DNA of 64,000 nucleotides from Prevotella sp. (GTDB lineage: Bacteria > Bacillota_I > Bacilli_A > ML615J-28 > CAG-313): NCBI GenBank assembly GCA_023665755.1, contig JAMPDF010000001.1:1-64000 (forward strand). The letters are read 5' to 3'. The notes under the pieces were generated by a model. It worked only from the letters and a program-made list of their open reading frames with translations. It did not search any database and was not told the origin of the DNA. This document shows positions 45,129 through 54,874 of the stretch, one piece after another (the stretch's first letter is position 1; each line of letters starts with the position of its first letter). Made by a program: the position numbers and the translations under genes.

Positions 45129-45489
45129 AAGAAGGATAGATGTAGGAAAAAGAATTGTTTTGAATAAAAATTGTTAAAGGTGATTTGGGAAAATATAAAG
45201 AAGTAGTTAACTATTAAGAAAGCATACCACATTAAGTGATGGTAGTTTGCGATTTATAATTTTAGAATAATCTTTATTCAGTGAGGAGTAAGAGCGAAAT
45301 TCATTGAAAAAAGATTTTCTAAACAAATAGAATAGTGCAATTTAGTCGATGGATAATGTGCTTTAGCACTAGATTTTATAGTGTTATTGCTCGAAAAAGT
45401 AGGGAAAAATTTAATATTTAATACATAACTAAATTATTATATATAAACAATTTTAAATTTAGCATTTATTATTAAAGGGGGAGAGTTAT
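45129..45489. other. Intergenic region without visible features
   Basis: About 360 very AT-rich bases. I see no gene, no strong hairpin and no clear promoter apart from a GGGGGAGAG ribosome-binding site just before the next ATG. Confidence 0.5.
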
Positions 45490-46716
45490 ATGGCAAAAAG
45501 GGCAGTATGTATGTATAAAGGAATTCAAATAGGAATTGAAACAATTTATACTATCGTTGATGGAAAGCAAATTAATATTCCAGAAAGACTAAAAGAACTT
45601 CGCCTTAGGAGTAGAAGTGGAGAATTATTTTGTCCATGTGGTTGTGGTTCTAATTTAATTCTTGTTGCTAGTGAAAACACTGTAAGAGAACAGCATTTTA
45701 GGATAAAAAAAGGAACTAACAATGATAGATGCATAGCAATTTTAGAGGATAAAATTGCTATTCAATCTAAGATAATATTAAAGTGTTGGCTTGATGAAGT
45801 GCTAAAAACTAATGATATTGAATCAAGAGTACCAATTGGTTTGATTGGTGACACGCACAGAAAATATGAATTATCGTTTATTTCAAAAGCTAAAAAAATT
45901 GCTCTTAGTTATTGTTATCACAAAGTTAATTTATCGGATGAAAAATTTGAAATTTTAGAGGCACACAGTAAAGATATTCACATTATTTATGTTACTGACA
46001 TAAAGAATGGTGCTACAACTAATCAATATCCGGAAAAACTTATGAAAATTCAAAAAAGACAAGGCTATTGTTTATTACTGAAAGTTGGTAATGAATATAG
46101 AGATACGATAATGAGAGCAGTATTTTATGTGCAGGACATTAAGGGATTATGGAACGGAATCAAGATTTCTGAAGGATATTTGTATGATTATTCTATCACT
46201 GAGATTGGTGATTTACAATATAAGAATATTCCGATGGCTTTATTGAAAGAGGAAAAATGGAGCTTATTTCAAAGTTTAAGTCAAAATGCAAGGGTTAATG
46301 ATCCGACTAGAAAATTGCAAGAATTGGTACAACAGAAAAAAGTAGAAGAGCAAAAAGAGAGTGAAAAAGATGTTTTTAATGGGGACTTTTTTCAAAATGA
46401 CACGCTTATTAAAGATAGAAATGGTAACCGGTGGGTCAAATGCAGAGTTTGCGGATTAATTGCAATAACGAAGCAGTTTAATAGTTATGGGGGAAAAGAT
46501 AGTTTGAATACTGGAGTATGCAATAATTGTCGTGAAAAGGAAAAAATAGATATAGGAACTGATGATAAAAAAATGAAAAAAGAAAAGATAGAATATGGAA
46601 ACGCCTGGTCATGTCCAAAATGTGGTGGAGAAATGAAAGTGAAAAAGGGAAAATATAGTGAATTCATAGGGTGTAGCAATTATCCAAAATGCGATTATAA
46701 AAAAATCATTTGGTGA
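45490..46716 (+). CDS. CoiA-like protein with C-terminal topoisomerase-type zinc ribbon
   Basis: The N-terminal half resembles competence protein CoiA: a zinc-finger-like FCPCGCGSNLILV ... EQHFRIKK, then a nuclease-like module (VPIGLIGDTHRKYELSFIS, IALSYCYHK) near residues 115-160. Near residue 320 another Cys pair (CRVCG ... CNNC) follows, and residues 375-405 form a topoisomerase-IA-type zinc ribbon (CPKCGGEMKVKKG ... FIGCSNYPKC). The combination suggests a DNA-binding, possibly nuclease, protein. Role in uptake or in defence cannot be decided; no other competence genes are nearby. Confidence 0.65.
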   Translation: MAKRAVCMYKGIQIGIETIYTIVDGKQINIPERLKELRLRSRSGELFCPCGCGSNLILVASENTVREQHFRIKKGTNNDRCIAILEDKIAIQSKIILKCWLDEVLKTNDIESRVPIGLIGDTHRKYELSFISKAKKIALSYCYHKVNLSDEKFEILEAHSKDIHIIYVTDIKNGATTNQYPEKLMKIQKRQGYCLLLKVGNEYRDTIMRAVFYVQDIKGLWNGIKISEGYLYDYSITEIGDLQYKNIPMALLKEEKWSLFQSLSQNARVNDPTRKLQELVQQKKVEEQKESEKDVFNGDFFQNDTLIKDRNGNRWVKCRVCGLIAITKQFNSYGGKDSLNTGVCNNCREKEKIDIGTDDKKMKKEKIEYGNAWSCPKCGGEMKVKKGKYSEFIGCSNYPKCDYKKIIW

Positions 46717-46775
46717 TAATATTTTCTAAAGGCGCTATTATTTAGGTATAGAAATTTTTAAAGGAACGTGATTAG

Positions 46776-47765
46776 ATGGGGTCAAAGAGAAAACAAAATA
46801 TAAAAAAGAATGAGATATCCAGACTAGATACGTTTTGTCTTGGTGGATATATGCAAAAAGTTTTAATTGAAGGAAGGTCTCATAATCTCCCTCTTTTGAT
46901 TACGCTTCATGGGGGACCTGGAACACCAGTTCCTTTTTCGGTTGGATGTAGGGGATTATTTCCTATGTTTACAGATGAATTTATTATGGTATATTGGGAT
47001 CAATTGGGTTGTGGAATTAATAATTATCCAATAGATGCGCATTTTTCAATTGATGATTTTGTACAAATGACAGTAGACTTAATAGATGAAGTCAAGAAAC
47101 TATTTCCTTGCAATCGTTTGTATATTTTTGCTACTTCATGGGGATCAATTTTGCGCGCTAAGGTGGCGATGAAAAGAGAAAAAATGATTGATGGTGTTGT
47201 TGCATGTGGTCAAATCATCAAAGAAGTTTTCTTTAATCAAGAAGTTTATAGCGCATTAGAAAATACCTCTATATCCAAAAAGAAACAAATGGATATACAA
47301 AATACCAATCTTGAACAAATCACATCACGTCAGTTGCAACAAATGTCTTCTTATTTAAAAAAATATACAGACGCCTATTTGAATAGAAATGGTCCAAAAG
47401 CATCTATTCAACCGATTATTTGGGGCCTATTTACTAGTCCTGACTATCGAATCAAAGATTTCAAGGCTATCATCAAAAATGGCTATCACAATAATATTAC
47501 ACTGTGGAAAGAGATTTTCAAATTGGATTTATCGAATGTTCTTGTTCAAATAAAAATTCCCTATGTCATCCTTCAAGGTAATACAGATATGATTGCATCT
47601 ACTTATAAGGTAAAAGAATTGGTCGATTGTGCAAAAAATTCTCATTTAAGGTATCAAATTGTAGATCATACTGGGCATATACCAGGAAAAAAGATGATGG
47701 ATTGTGTACTGGAATCGCTTTGCAATCTAAAGAATATTGAAGGGGAAAACATCAAGAATGAGTAA
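46776..47765 (+). CDS. Alpha/beta hydrolase
   Basis: The fold is shown by LHGGPGTP (oxyanion region, near residue 45), YWDQLGCG, the nucleophile elbow FATSWGSI (Ser near residue 116) and the catalytic His in DHTGHIPG near residue 304. HGGPG and WDQLGCG are typical of proline iminopeptidase-like hydrolases. The substrate is unknown. The last codons overlap the start of the next small gene, so the two are coupled. Confidence 0.85.
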   Translation: MGSKRKQNIKKNEISRLDTFCLGGYMQKVLIEGRSHNLPLLITLHGGPGTPVPFSVGCRGLFPMFTDEFIMVYWDQLGCGINNYPIDAHFSIDDFVQMTVDLIDEVKKLFPCNRLYIFATSWGSILRAKVAMKREKMIDGVVACGQIIKEVFFNQEVYSALENTSISKKKQMDIQNTNLEQITSRQLQQMSSYLKKYTDAYLNRNGPKASIQPIIWGLFTSPDYRIKDFKAIIKNGYHNNITLWKEIFKLDLSNVLVQIKIPYVILQGNTDMIASTYKVKELVDCAKNSHLRYQIVDHTGHIPGKKMMDCVLESLCNLKNIEGENIKNE

Positions 47766-47979
47766 ATATAAAAATTTGTGGCCTTATGTAGATCGGTTAT
47801 TACAAGCACAAGAACAAACGACTTTGACACTTTCTTTTGAAGAAATTCAAAATGTGTTAGGGTTTGAAATAGATCACTCTTTTTTAAGGGCTAAAAAGGA
47901 GTGCTTGCTTTGGGGATATCAAGTTGAAAAGATTCATCTGAAGGAAAGAAAGATTACTTTTTCTAAAGTGAATTTTTGA
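47758..47979 (+). CDS. Small DUF7662-like protein
   Basis: The about 73-residue protein starts at ATG 47758 inside the end of the hydrolase gene. It reads LWPYVDRLLQ, LTLSFEEIQNVLGF, then AKKECLLWGYQVEKIHL and ITFSKVNF. The LSFEEI...LG pattern followed by W-GY-V...V-F recalls the DUF7662 fold. Activity unknown; it probably depends on the hydrolase transcript. Confidence 0.6.
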   Translation: MSKYKNLWPYVDRLLQAQEQTTLTLSFEEIQNVLGFEIDHSFLRAKKECLLWGYQVEKIHLKERKITFSKVNF

Positions 47980-48035
47980 TTAAGGTATAGACTTAACTGA
48001 TGGTGCTATCAGATATTCGCGTGAGGTAGAATAAA

Positions 48036-48070
48036 ACAAGCTAGATAGGAACACTATCTAGCTTGTTTTT
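48036..48070. terminator. Strong terminator between convergent genes
   Basis: A perfect 13-bp stem ACAAGCTAGATAG / CTATCTAGCTTGT with loop GAACA is followed by T-run; the A-rich left side allows use on both strands. Confidence 0.92.
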
Positions 48071-48083
48071 CATATGAAAGAGA

Positions 48084-48392
48084 CTATATTTTCCATTGAC
48101 ATTGTTTCAAATCAACACATCCATTGGGCTTAAAGACAATATGCTCTTTTAAGAGAAGTTCTTTTTGCTCAGTCCAGTGGGGAACCAATCTTCCAGAAGC
48201 ACTGACTACTCTATGACATGGATATGTTCCATAGTAATCTGCATAACCAAGAACCCAGCCCACAAGTCTTGCATTTTTTTCTCGGCCAATCAGCCTAGCA
48301 ATTTGACCATATGTGGCCACACACCCTTCAGGGATTTCATCTACGACAGATAAAATTTCATATATCAATTGTTCATTTAAGACTTTTTCCAT
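48084..48392 (-). CDS. MGMT-family DNA alkyltransferase-like protein
   Basis: The protein of about 103 residues is the C-terminal DNA-binding and active-site domain of O6-alkylguanine-DNA alkyltransferases: VATYGQIARLIG as the recognition helix and YPCHRVV with the acceptor Cys. It lacks the N-terminal domain of classical Ogt, as do many small MGMT-family proteins. AGAGGAAA on the minus strand supports a start at 48392 or 48395 rather than further upstream. Because the Cys is present it could be a real transferase and not an alkyltransferase-like protein. Confidence 0.85.
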   Translation of the reverse strand: MEKVLNEQLIYEILSVVDEIPEGCVATYGQIARLIGREKNARLVGWVLGYADYYGTYPCHRVVSASGRLVPHWTEQKELLLKEHIVFKPNGCVDLKQCQWKI

Positions 48393-48576
48393 CATTTTCC
48401 TCTGTAAATTCTTTTTCTTTATTATATATGAATTTATGCCAAAAAGCAAGACAGATGGAAATAGTGGGTAGGGTATTAGGATACGTTGATGCCATTTTTT
48501 ACTGGTGTATGTTTAGAATTAGAATTGCGGTTACATTTTTTTCTTTTTTTCATATAATACTATAGGAGTGGGTGGA

Positions 48577-49332
48577 ATGAATAAAAAGTGTAGGATCAAA
48601 CAGCGAGATCTAGCCTCATTATTAGAAAATTGGAAAGAGGCCGTGGCAGCCTATTTGTTAGAATCTGGCAATGCAACCATTCAAACTTTTGTCAATTCTA
48701 TGCTGTTTTTTTTAGAACAGTATGAACTAACTGATGTCACTCATCCAATTGATGAAATAGATATGGCAAAAGCAATAAAAAATATCATGGACATTTTATC
48801 GACTGATTTGGAAGCATATATTAAAAACGATCCAGCAATGGATGGAAAAGAAGAGGTTATATATAGTTATCCAGGCTTTTATGCCATTATGGTATATCGA
48901 CTTGCGCATCAACTAGATGAATGGGAAATTTTATATTTACCAAGATATCTCAGTGAATATGCACATTCTCAAACAGGTATTGATATTCATCCAAAGGCTC
49001 ATATAGGTCATTCTTTTTTTATTGATCATGGTACAGGCATTGTTATTGGAGAAACCACCCAAATAGGTGAACGGGTTCGACTTTATCAAGGCGTTACATT
49101 AGGTGCGAAATCGTTATCGAAAGGTCAACTCCTAAAAGGGATAAAGCGACATCCAACGATTGAGTCTGATGTTATTATTTATGCGGGGGCATCTATTTTA
49201 GGAGGAGATACTCGCATTGGAAAAGGGAGTATTGTGGGTGCACATGTTTTATTAGATGAAAGCGTAAACGACTATTCTATTGTGATTCAGAAGAGCAATC
49301 ACATCATTATACCTAAAAAGAAGCAAGACTAG
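48577..49332 (+). CDS. cysE: Serine O-acetyltransferase
   Basis: The enzyme makes O-acetylserine for cysteine synthesis. The N-terminal half is helical, and from about residue 130 the left-handed beta helix begins: TGIDIHPKAHIGHSFFIDHG with the catalytic Asp-His, then GIVIGETTQIG and VRLYQGVTLGA. It ends with a shorter C-terminal tail than E. coli CysE, as in EpsC-type proteins. ATG 48577 follows AGGAG; a GTG three codons earlier is less likely. Confidence 0.92.
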   Translation: MNKKCRIKQRDLASLLENWKEAVAAYLLESGNATIQTFVNSMLFFLEQYELTDVTHPIDEIDMAKAIKNIMDILSTDLEAYIKNDPAMDGKEEVIYSYPGFYAIMVYRLAHQLDEWEILYLPRYLSEYAHSQTGIDIHPKAHIGHSFFIDHGTGIVIGETTQIGERVRLYQGVTLGAKSLSKGQLLKGIKRHPTIESDVIIYAGASILGGDTRIGKGSIVGAHVLLDESVNDYSIVIQKSNHIIIPKKKQD

Positions 49333-49335
49333 TGA

Positions 49336-49737
49336 TTAGTGTTGCTTCTTTTTTTTGCTATCCTTTTTCTTTATAGAATGAAAATTCACACCTAACATAC
49401 CACCTAAACTTGAAGCAAGCAAATAGGAAGCGTATTTGATCCAACTTGGTGCATCTATTGATTTTTTAGATAACAAATGAACAAGAACTACAAGAGCCAA
49501 AATGACAAGTGTCGATAAAAAACTCGATAAAAGACCATGTTTTTGTTCGATTTTTCCAGTTAAAAAACCATAGATAAAAAAGGATAATACACCAATTACA
49601 AATGTAAAGCGATAAACAGAGGTTTCTGTATAACTTACTTTTCCAAAATAAAGAATCAAAGTATAAACAAGTGTAAAAAGGATAAAAATAAAAAATGAAA
49701 TTAAAAATGTAATGGCTTTTTGTTTCACGAATTGCAT
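49336..49737 (-). CDS. TIGR04086-type membrane protein (YrzE-like)
   Basis: The 133-residue protein has four hydrophobic helices (about 8-30, 40-60, 70-90 and 100-118), with FIYGFLTGKIEQKHG in the first loop, and ends in a Lys-rich tail. The family is found mainly in spore formers. It is convergent with cysE and divergent from the DUF421 gene; the two divergent starts lie within 50 bases and are flanked by the inverted repeat TTGCATAG (49732-49739) / CTATGCAA (49756-49763). Confidence 0.75.
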   Translation of the reverse strand: MQFVKQKAITFLISFFIFILFTLVYTLILYFGKVSYTETSVYRFTFVIGVLSFFIYGFLTGKIEQKHGLLSSFLSTLVILALVVLVHLLSKKSIDAPSWIKYASYLLASSLGGMLGVNFHSIKKKDSKKKKQH

Positions 49738-49787
49738 AGAATCACCTGCTATAGTCTATGCAAGAAAGGAGAAAAAAAGAAGAACAA

Positions 49788-50444
49788 ATGAAAGATTTAG
49801 GGATAATTATTTTTAGAACGGTAATAGGATTTATTTTATTGACGATATCTATGAAAATTATGGGCAAAAGAGAAATTGGACAACTGAGTATTTTTGATTT
49901 CTTAATTGTTCTATCAATAGCAGATATTATGATTATAGGCATTGAAAATTTTGATGAAAGTATTTGGCATTTCATTGTACCAATGATTTTAATTGTTTTA
50001 TTTCAGAAAATCATTGCAATTGTCACGCTCCGTTTTACTAAACTACGAGATACCATTGATGGCAAAGAAAATATCATTATTCGCAAGGGAAAAATTCAAT
50101 TAGATCAAATGGAAAAAGAAAAATACAATATGAATGATTTGTATACACAATTGCGTGCCAAAAATATTCGTAGCATTGATGAAGTAGAATATGCTATTTT
50201 AGAAACCAATGGAAATTTAAGTGTATTTACCTTTGAAGAAAATAAGGATCATATTTTTCCATTGCCACTTATTATTAGTGGTGAGATTCAGCAAGAAAAT
50301 CTAGCACTGATTCAAAAAACTGAAAAATGGTTACAAACGGAGCTGGAATTGCAAGATATCTATTCTCCACAAGAAGTTTATGGCGCGAGTTATCAAGATG
50401 GTAAAGTCAAAATAGTCCAATTTGAAAAGCAAAACAAGGAATAA
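49788..50444 (+). CDS. DUF421 membrane protein (YetF-like)
   Basis: The protein has three membrane helices (residues 5-25, 38-55, 62-80) with the family motif MKIMGKREIGQLSIFDFLIVL in outline, then a cytoplasmic domain with RKGKIQLDQMEKEKYNMNDL and RSIDEVEYAILETNG. DUF421 proteins of the YetF type are sporulation-linked in bacilli. I place the start at ATG 49788 from the family N-terminus; the AAAGGAG at 49765 is rather far, so an upstream ATG at 49758 cannot be excluded. Confidence 0.88.
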   Translation: MKDLGIIIFRTVIGFILLTISMKIMGKREIGQLSIFDFLIVLSIADIMIIGIENFDESIWHFIVPMILIVLFQKIIAIVTLRFTKLRDTIDGKENIIIRKGKIQLDQMEKEKYNMNDLYTQLRAKNIRSIDEVEYAILETNGNLSVFTFEENKDHIFPLPLIISGEIQQENLALIQKTEKWLQTELELQDIYSPQEVYGASYQDGKVKIVQFEKQNKE

Positions 50445-50453
50445 CGATAATTT

Positions 50454-50486
50454 AAAAGCAGCAAGTTAGAATTTGCTGCTTTTTTT
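50454..50486. terminator. Bidirectional terminator
   Basis: AAAAGCAGCAA / TTGCTGCTTTT with loop GTTAGAAT, T-run following; serves both convergent genes. Confidence 0.88.
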
Positions 50487-51986
50487 GAATTTTAATTTAG
50501 AAAATAGACTTTCGATCCAAATGAGCTTAAAGGCAATGGATAAAAGAATCATGCAACTGGCTGTGGCAAGCAGGATCAATAGATAATGTACCCCCAACTT
50601 ATGTAGGATAACCATGAGTAAAAAGGTTATCAAAAAAGTTATCGTCAATTGGCACAACCGTTTTGTGCTAGGGGTATAACCAGTATACTTTTTGATCTGA
50701 ATGAAGTGAATGGTGCTGCCCATAAGTAGAGTAGCAGTAGAAGCAAATAAAATAGAATATAAACCAAGCGATGGTATGCAAGAGAAGATAACGATTAAGA
50801 GTAAGCGAACAATATGAATAATTGTAGAAGAGATAAATAATTGTTTAGACTTGCCTAATGCTTGCAAAATGGAAACAAGAGGAATGTCAATATAGTAAAA
50901 AAGGAAGAGAAAGCATAGGAAAGAAATATACTCAGTGCCTTCTGTGGTGCGATAAATCAAATGCATATAATCCTTTGAAAAATAGAATAGATTAATTAGC
51001 AAAATGAAAGCAGGAATAGCACAAAATAGCAATGCTTTTTGGATATAATAAGTAATGGAAGAGGTATTACGTTTGGTTGCTGCAATCGAAACGCCAGGTA
51101 CAATGGTATTGGAAATAGCAAATGGCAAGAAAGAAAAAAAAGTAAGCAGAGGTATAGTATAGGCATCAATAATGGTATAGGTTTGATGAATGGCATAAAG
51201 TGAATAACCCAAATAAGATAGTACGCCAGTATAAATGATGGGTTCTAGGAAGTAAGTAAAATTGCCTAAGAGGCGTGAAAAGGTATTGGGGATACTCATC
51301 GCTAAGATGGCTTTGGTTTCACTTTCGGTATGATCAAAGTGAGCAGGGGGATATTTTTTGAGTTTAATCAAGCAAAAAATAATTGCACAAATTTCACCAA
51401 AACTTAGGGCAAGTAAACAAAAAACAGTAGCCATAGTAGTACCATAAGGAATCATAATAAACAAAAAGGTAATACCAAAACCGATTCGTCCGATTTGTTC
51501 AGCAAGATTGCCCGCTGTAGCAATAGTGGATTGTTTGAGACCATTGAAATATCCTTTTAATCCATCACTCATACCAACTAGTGGAATGAGAACAAGACCG
51601 GTTAAAAGGGGCGTATATAAAGCATCATTTTTGAGGAAATAATGAGTCAAAGGTTTTAATAAAATGATGTAGAGAAGGCAGGTAAAAAAGGATACAATCA
51701 TAGAAATTTTGAAGGCCGATTTTAATAATTTTTTAGGTGAATATTTCCTATTAATCATTGCCTCAGAAACGAGTTTACTCATCGTCACATAAAGACTCAT
51801 ACCAGATAAACTGACAAATAGCATGATTGTGGGAAAGGATAGAACATATAGGCTCATTCCTTCTGTACCCAGCACTCGGGTAATGGCAATTTTATTGATT
51901 AGCCCTAATAATTTTACAATGAAGCCTGATGCAATCACAATCAAAGTGGCATAAAAAAAAGTGTTTCGGTTGAATTTTTTTCGCAT
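50466..51986 (-). CDS. spoVB: SpoVB-like lipid flippase (MATE/MurJ superfamily)
   Basis: The 506-residue protein has about fourteen membrane helices. Its start, with FFYATLIVIASGFIVKLLG and INKIAITRVLGTEGMSLY, is the typical SpoVB/polysaccharide flippase N-terminus, and GLKGYFNGLKQ near residue 155 is also characteristic. SpoVB is needed for spore cortex synthesis and probably flips lipid II. A canonical sigma-E promoter lies upstream (see 52008-52036), which supports a sporulation role over a general exporter. AAGGAG precedes the ATG. Confidence 0.85.
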   Translation of the reverse strand: MRKKFNRNTFFYATLIVIASGFIVKLLGLINKIAITRVLGTEGMSLYVLSFPTIMLFVSLSGMSLYVTMSKLVSEAMINRKYSPKKLLKSAFKISMIVSFFTCLLYIILLKPLTHYFLKNDALYTPLLTGLVLIPLVGMSDGLKGYFNGLKQSTIATAGNLAEQIGRIGFGITFLFIMIPYGTTMATVFCLLALSFGEICAIIFCLIKLKKYPPAHFDHTESETKAILAMSIPNTFSRLLGNFTYFLEPIIYTGVLSYLGYSLYAIHQTYTIIDAYTIPLLTFFSFLPFAISNTIVPGVSIAATKRNTSSITYYIQKALLFCAIPAFILLINLFYFSKDYMHLIYRTTEGTEYISFLCFLFLFYYIDIPLVSILQALGKSKQLFISSTIIHIVRLLLIVIFSCIPSLGLYSILFASTATLLMGSTIHFIQIKKYTGYTPSTKRLCQLTITFLITFLLMVILHKLGVHYLLILLATASCMILLSIAFKLIWIESLFSKLKFKKSSKF

Positions 51987-52007
51987 ATATTTATCTCCTT
52001 ATGCCCA

Positions 52008-52036
52008 ATTGTATGAAAATTGAAAATAAAATATGT
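52008..52036 (-). promoter_or_regulatory. Sigma-E promoter of the spoVB-like gene
   Basis: On the minus strand ACATATTT (52036-52029), a 13-base spacer and CATACAAT (52015-52008) match the mother-cell sigma-E consensus almost perfectly. The site is 22 bases before the start codon. Confidence 0.8.
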
Positions 52037-52115
52037 ATTTTTTTAAAAAAAGCAACAAATTTCTTTCTATTTATCATTTTTTTTGATATAATAAATTGTT
52101 AGATGAGGTGAAAAA

Positions 52116-52634
52116 ATGAATTATAAAGATTATATAGCTATAGTAGAAGATTTTCCAGTTTCAGGAATTTCTTTTAAAGATATCACGCCTTTGATGCAAG
52201 CGCCAGATGCTTTTCGAAAGGCCTGTGAGGAGTTAGCAGCATATGCAAAATCAGTTGGTGCAACTAAAATTGTAGGACCAGAGTCTCGAGGGTTTATTTT
52301 TGGTTGCCCAGTAGCGACAATGCTCAATTTAGGATTTGTTCCCATTCGTAAACCTGGTAAATTGCCTCGTAAATCCATTACTGCGGAATATAGTCTCGAA
52401 TATGGAACCAATACGCTTTGTATGCATGAAGATGCGATTACAAAGGATGATAAAGTTTTGATTATTGATGATTTACTTGCAACAGGGGGTACAGTTCAAG
52501 CCACCATTTCACTCGTAGAACAACTTGGAGGAGAAGTGGTAGGGTGTGGCTTTTTAATTGAACTCACTGGTTTACAAGGAAGAGACTTGTTGAAAGGATA
52601 TCCTGTACATTCACTCATTACATATGAATTTTAA
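52116..52634 (+). CDS. apt: Adenine phosphoribosyltransferase
   Basis: Apt salvages adenine to AMP with PRPP. The 172-residue protein has the PRPP-binding VLIIDDLLATGGT near residue 115, IVGPESRGFIFG near residue 52, and the N-terminal GISFKDITPL typical of Apt. TATAAT at 52087-52092 is the likely -10. It is followed 38 bases later by relA, the conserved order in Bacilli. Confidence 0.97.
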   Translation: MNYKDYIAIVEDFPVSGISFKDITPLMQAPDAFRKACEELAAYAKSVGATKIVGPESRGFIFGCPVATMLNLGFVPIRKPGKLPRKSITAEYSLEYGTNTLCMHEDAITKDDKVLIIDDLLATGGTVQATISLVEQLGGEVVGCGFLIELTGLQGRDLLKGYPVHSLITYEF

Positions 52635-52672
52635 GGATATCTACAAATAAGACCTAGAAGGAGGGGATTCTT

Positions 52673-54874
52673 GTGAGTACAGAAGAAGGAAAATCGAAGA
52701 CAATAGATGATATATTGGCCTGTGTAAAATCATATTTGCATCAGGAACAGAATTTAAATTTTATTCAAAAAGCCTATACTGTTGCTTGCAAGAAGCATGA
52801 AGGGCAATTTCGAAAATCTGGTGAGCCTTATGTACAACATCCAGTAGAAGTAGCCTATGTACTAGCAACATTGCATGCTGGTCCTAGTACAATTGCGGCA
52901 GGATTGTTGCATGATGTATTAGAAGATACGGATATGACCAAAGATGAGATGGCTGCTGAATTTAATCAAGATGTGGCAGAAATTGTTGATGGCGTTACAA
53001 AAATTAGTAAGTTGAAATATATGACCAAAGAAAAAGCCCTCGCTCACAATCATGAAAAACTATTGCTTGCGATGTCGAAAGATATTCGGGTGATTCTAGT
53101 CAAGATTGCCGACCGCTTACACAATATGCGCACGATTGGTTTTCATGATGAGGCGAAACAAAAACGAATCTCCCAAGAAACACTAGATCTTTATGCTCCT
53201 TTGGCACACCGATTAGGTATGTACCGAATTAAGGCTGAATTAGAAGACTTGAGCTTCAAGGCCATTGAACCTACGAAATACTATGAAATTTCAAAGGAAA
53301 TAGTTTCTAGAAAAAATGAGCGTGAAGAAGATATTGAAGCAATGCTTGAACAAATTCGTGCATTACTTGCTAAAAATCATATTCAAGATTATGAAATCAA
53401 AGGGCGAATCAAAAATATTTATAGTATTTATAAAAAAATTGTCACCAAGAACAAAAATTTAGATGACATATATGATTTATTGGCACTTCGGGTCATTGTC
53501 AACTCAGTTGAAGAATGTTACCGTGTTTTAGGACTCATTCATAGTATATGGACGCCTCTTCCTATGCGGTTCAAGGATTATATTGCAGTACCCAAGCCCA
53601 ATATGTATCAGTCCTTACACACAACAGTGGTTGGAAAATCAGGTAAAATCTACGAAATTCAAATTCGTACTTATGAAATGGATCAAACAGCTGAACTAGG
53701 TGTTGCAGCCCACTGGGCTTATAAAGAAAATGCAGCTTATTCACCAGAAAAAGAACAATTAGAAATTACAAGTAAGTTGAAATGGTATAAAGAACTAACA
53801 ACTTATGTTGAAAATGCGACAAGCGAAGATCCGTTAGATAGTATTATTGAGGACATCTTTAGCGCTAATGTTTACATCTTTACGCCAAAAGGTGATGTAT
53901 ACGACTTTCCGGCTGGTTCTATGCCACTTGACTTTGCTTATCGCATTCATTCCGATATTGGCAATAAGACCATCGGTGCAATTGTCAATGGCAAAATTGT
54001 TCCTTTGAGTTATATTTTAAAAACAGGTGATGTAGTAGAAATTAAAACGAGTAAAACCTGTTTGGGACCAACTAGGGCTTGGTTAAAACTTGCCAAAACT
54101 TCCCATGCCAAAACGAAGATCAAAACATTTATCAATAAGAAACAAAGAGATAGTTTTGTAGCGAAAGGAATAGAAGATTTGGCTCTAGTAAGTAAAAATT
54201 TTGGATACAATCCTAATGGCCTAGATGATAAAATGGCTGCAGAGTTATTTGGGAAAAATGGAATTAAAAGTGTAGAAGATTTATATTGGTGCATTGGAAA
54301 GGGCGAAATTTCTGCTCTTGCCGCAATCAATCGTATTTTAGGTTTGACTGATATGAAATTAGATGATGAAAATGCGCTAAAATTATACAGCGAAGATAGT
54401 TCATCGAATCGAAAAAGAGCCGCCTCTAATGGATATGGTATCATTGTGGAAGGACTAGAAAGAGCGAAAATACGATTGGGCAATTGTTGTCAACCTGTTT
54501 ATGGCGATGAAATTAATGGATACATCTCTAAAGGAAATGGCATTATTATCCACCGATTAGGATGTCCTAATGTGGAAAAAGCAGATGTCAATCGTTTTAT
54601 TCAAGTTTATTGGGACAAAAATTTCAAAGGCAAGATTTTTGATACAACACTAAAAGTGTATGCTATTGATCACAAAAACTTGGTTGCGGATATGATCAAT
54701 GTGCTCAATTCCTGTAATGTCACAATTGCGTCGGTTACTTGTACCAAGAGCAATGTGGGAGAATGTGTGGCCAAATTTAAATTACAAGTGGCCAATTTAG
54801 ATGATTTGAACAATGCGATTGTTAATTTGAACAAAGTCAAATCGATTTATAATATTGAAAGAGTGAATAAATAA
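52673..54874 (+). CDS. relA: Bifunctional (p)ppGpp synthetase/hydrolase
   Basis: The 733-residue Rel protein makes and breaks the stringent-response alarmone. Domains in order: HD hydrolase (LLHDVLEDT near residue 80; KIADRLHNMRT near residue 145), synthetase (RFKDYIAVPKPNMYQSLHT near residue 300), TGS (VYIFTPKGDVYDFP near residue 405), helical and zinc-finger-like region (RLGNCCQP near residue 603), and C-terminal ACT. Hydrolase residues are intact. The start is GTG behind GGAGGGG. Its stop overlaps the dtd start (TAATG). Confidence 0.98.
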   Translation: MSTEEGKSKTIDDILACVKSYLHQEQNLNFIQKAYTVACKKHEGQFRKSGEPYVQHPVEVAYVLATLHAGPSTIAAGLLHDVLEDTDMTKDEMAAEFNQDVAEIVDGVTKISKLKYMTKEKALAHNHEKLLLAMSKDIRVILVKIADRLHNMRTIGFHDEAKQKRISQETLDLYAPLAHRLGMYRIKAELEDLSFKAIEPTKYYEISKEIVSRKNEREEDIEAMLEQIRALLAKNHIQDYEIKGRIKNIYSIYKKIVTKNKNLDDIYDLLALRVIVNSVEECYRVLGLIHSIWTPLPMRFKDYIAVPKPNMYQSLHTTVVGKSGKIYEIQIRTYEMDQTAELGVAAHWAYKENAAYSPEKEQLEITSKLKWYKELTTYVENATSEDPLDSIIEDIFSANVYIFTPKGDVYDFPAGSMPLDFAYRIHSDIGNKTIGAIVNGKIVPLSYILKTGDVVEIKTSKTCLGPTRAWLKLAKTSHAKTKIKTFINKKQRDSFVAKGIEDLALVSKNFGYNPNGLDDKMAAELFGKNGIKSVEDLYWCIGKGEISALAAINRILGLTDMKLDDENALKLYSEDSSSNRKRAASNGYGIIVEGLERAKIRLGNCCQPVYGDEINGYISKGNGIIIHRLGCPNVEKADVNRFIQVYWDKNFKGKIFDTTLKVYAIDHKNLVADMINVLNSCNVTIASVTCTKSNVGECVAKFKLQVANLDDLNNAIVNLNKVKSIYNIERVNK

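Noticed and set aside
54010..54483. 157-codon open frame on the minus strand
   Set aside because: It lies opposite relA, which is certain, and shows no domain.
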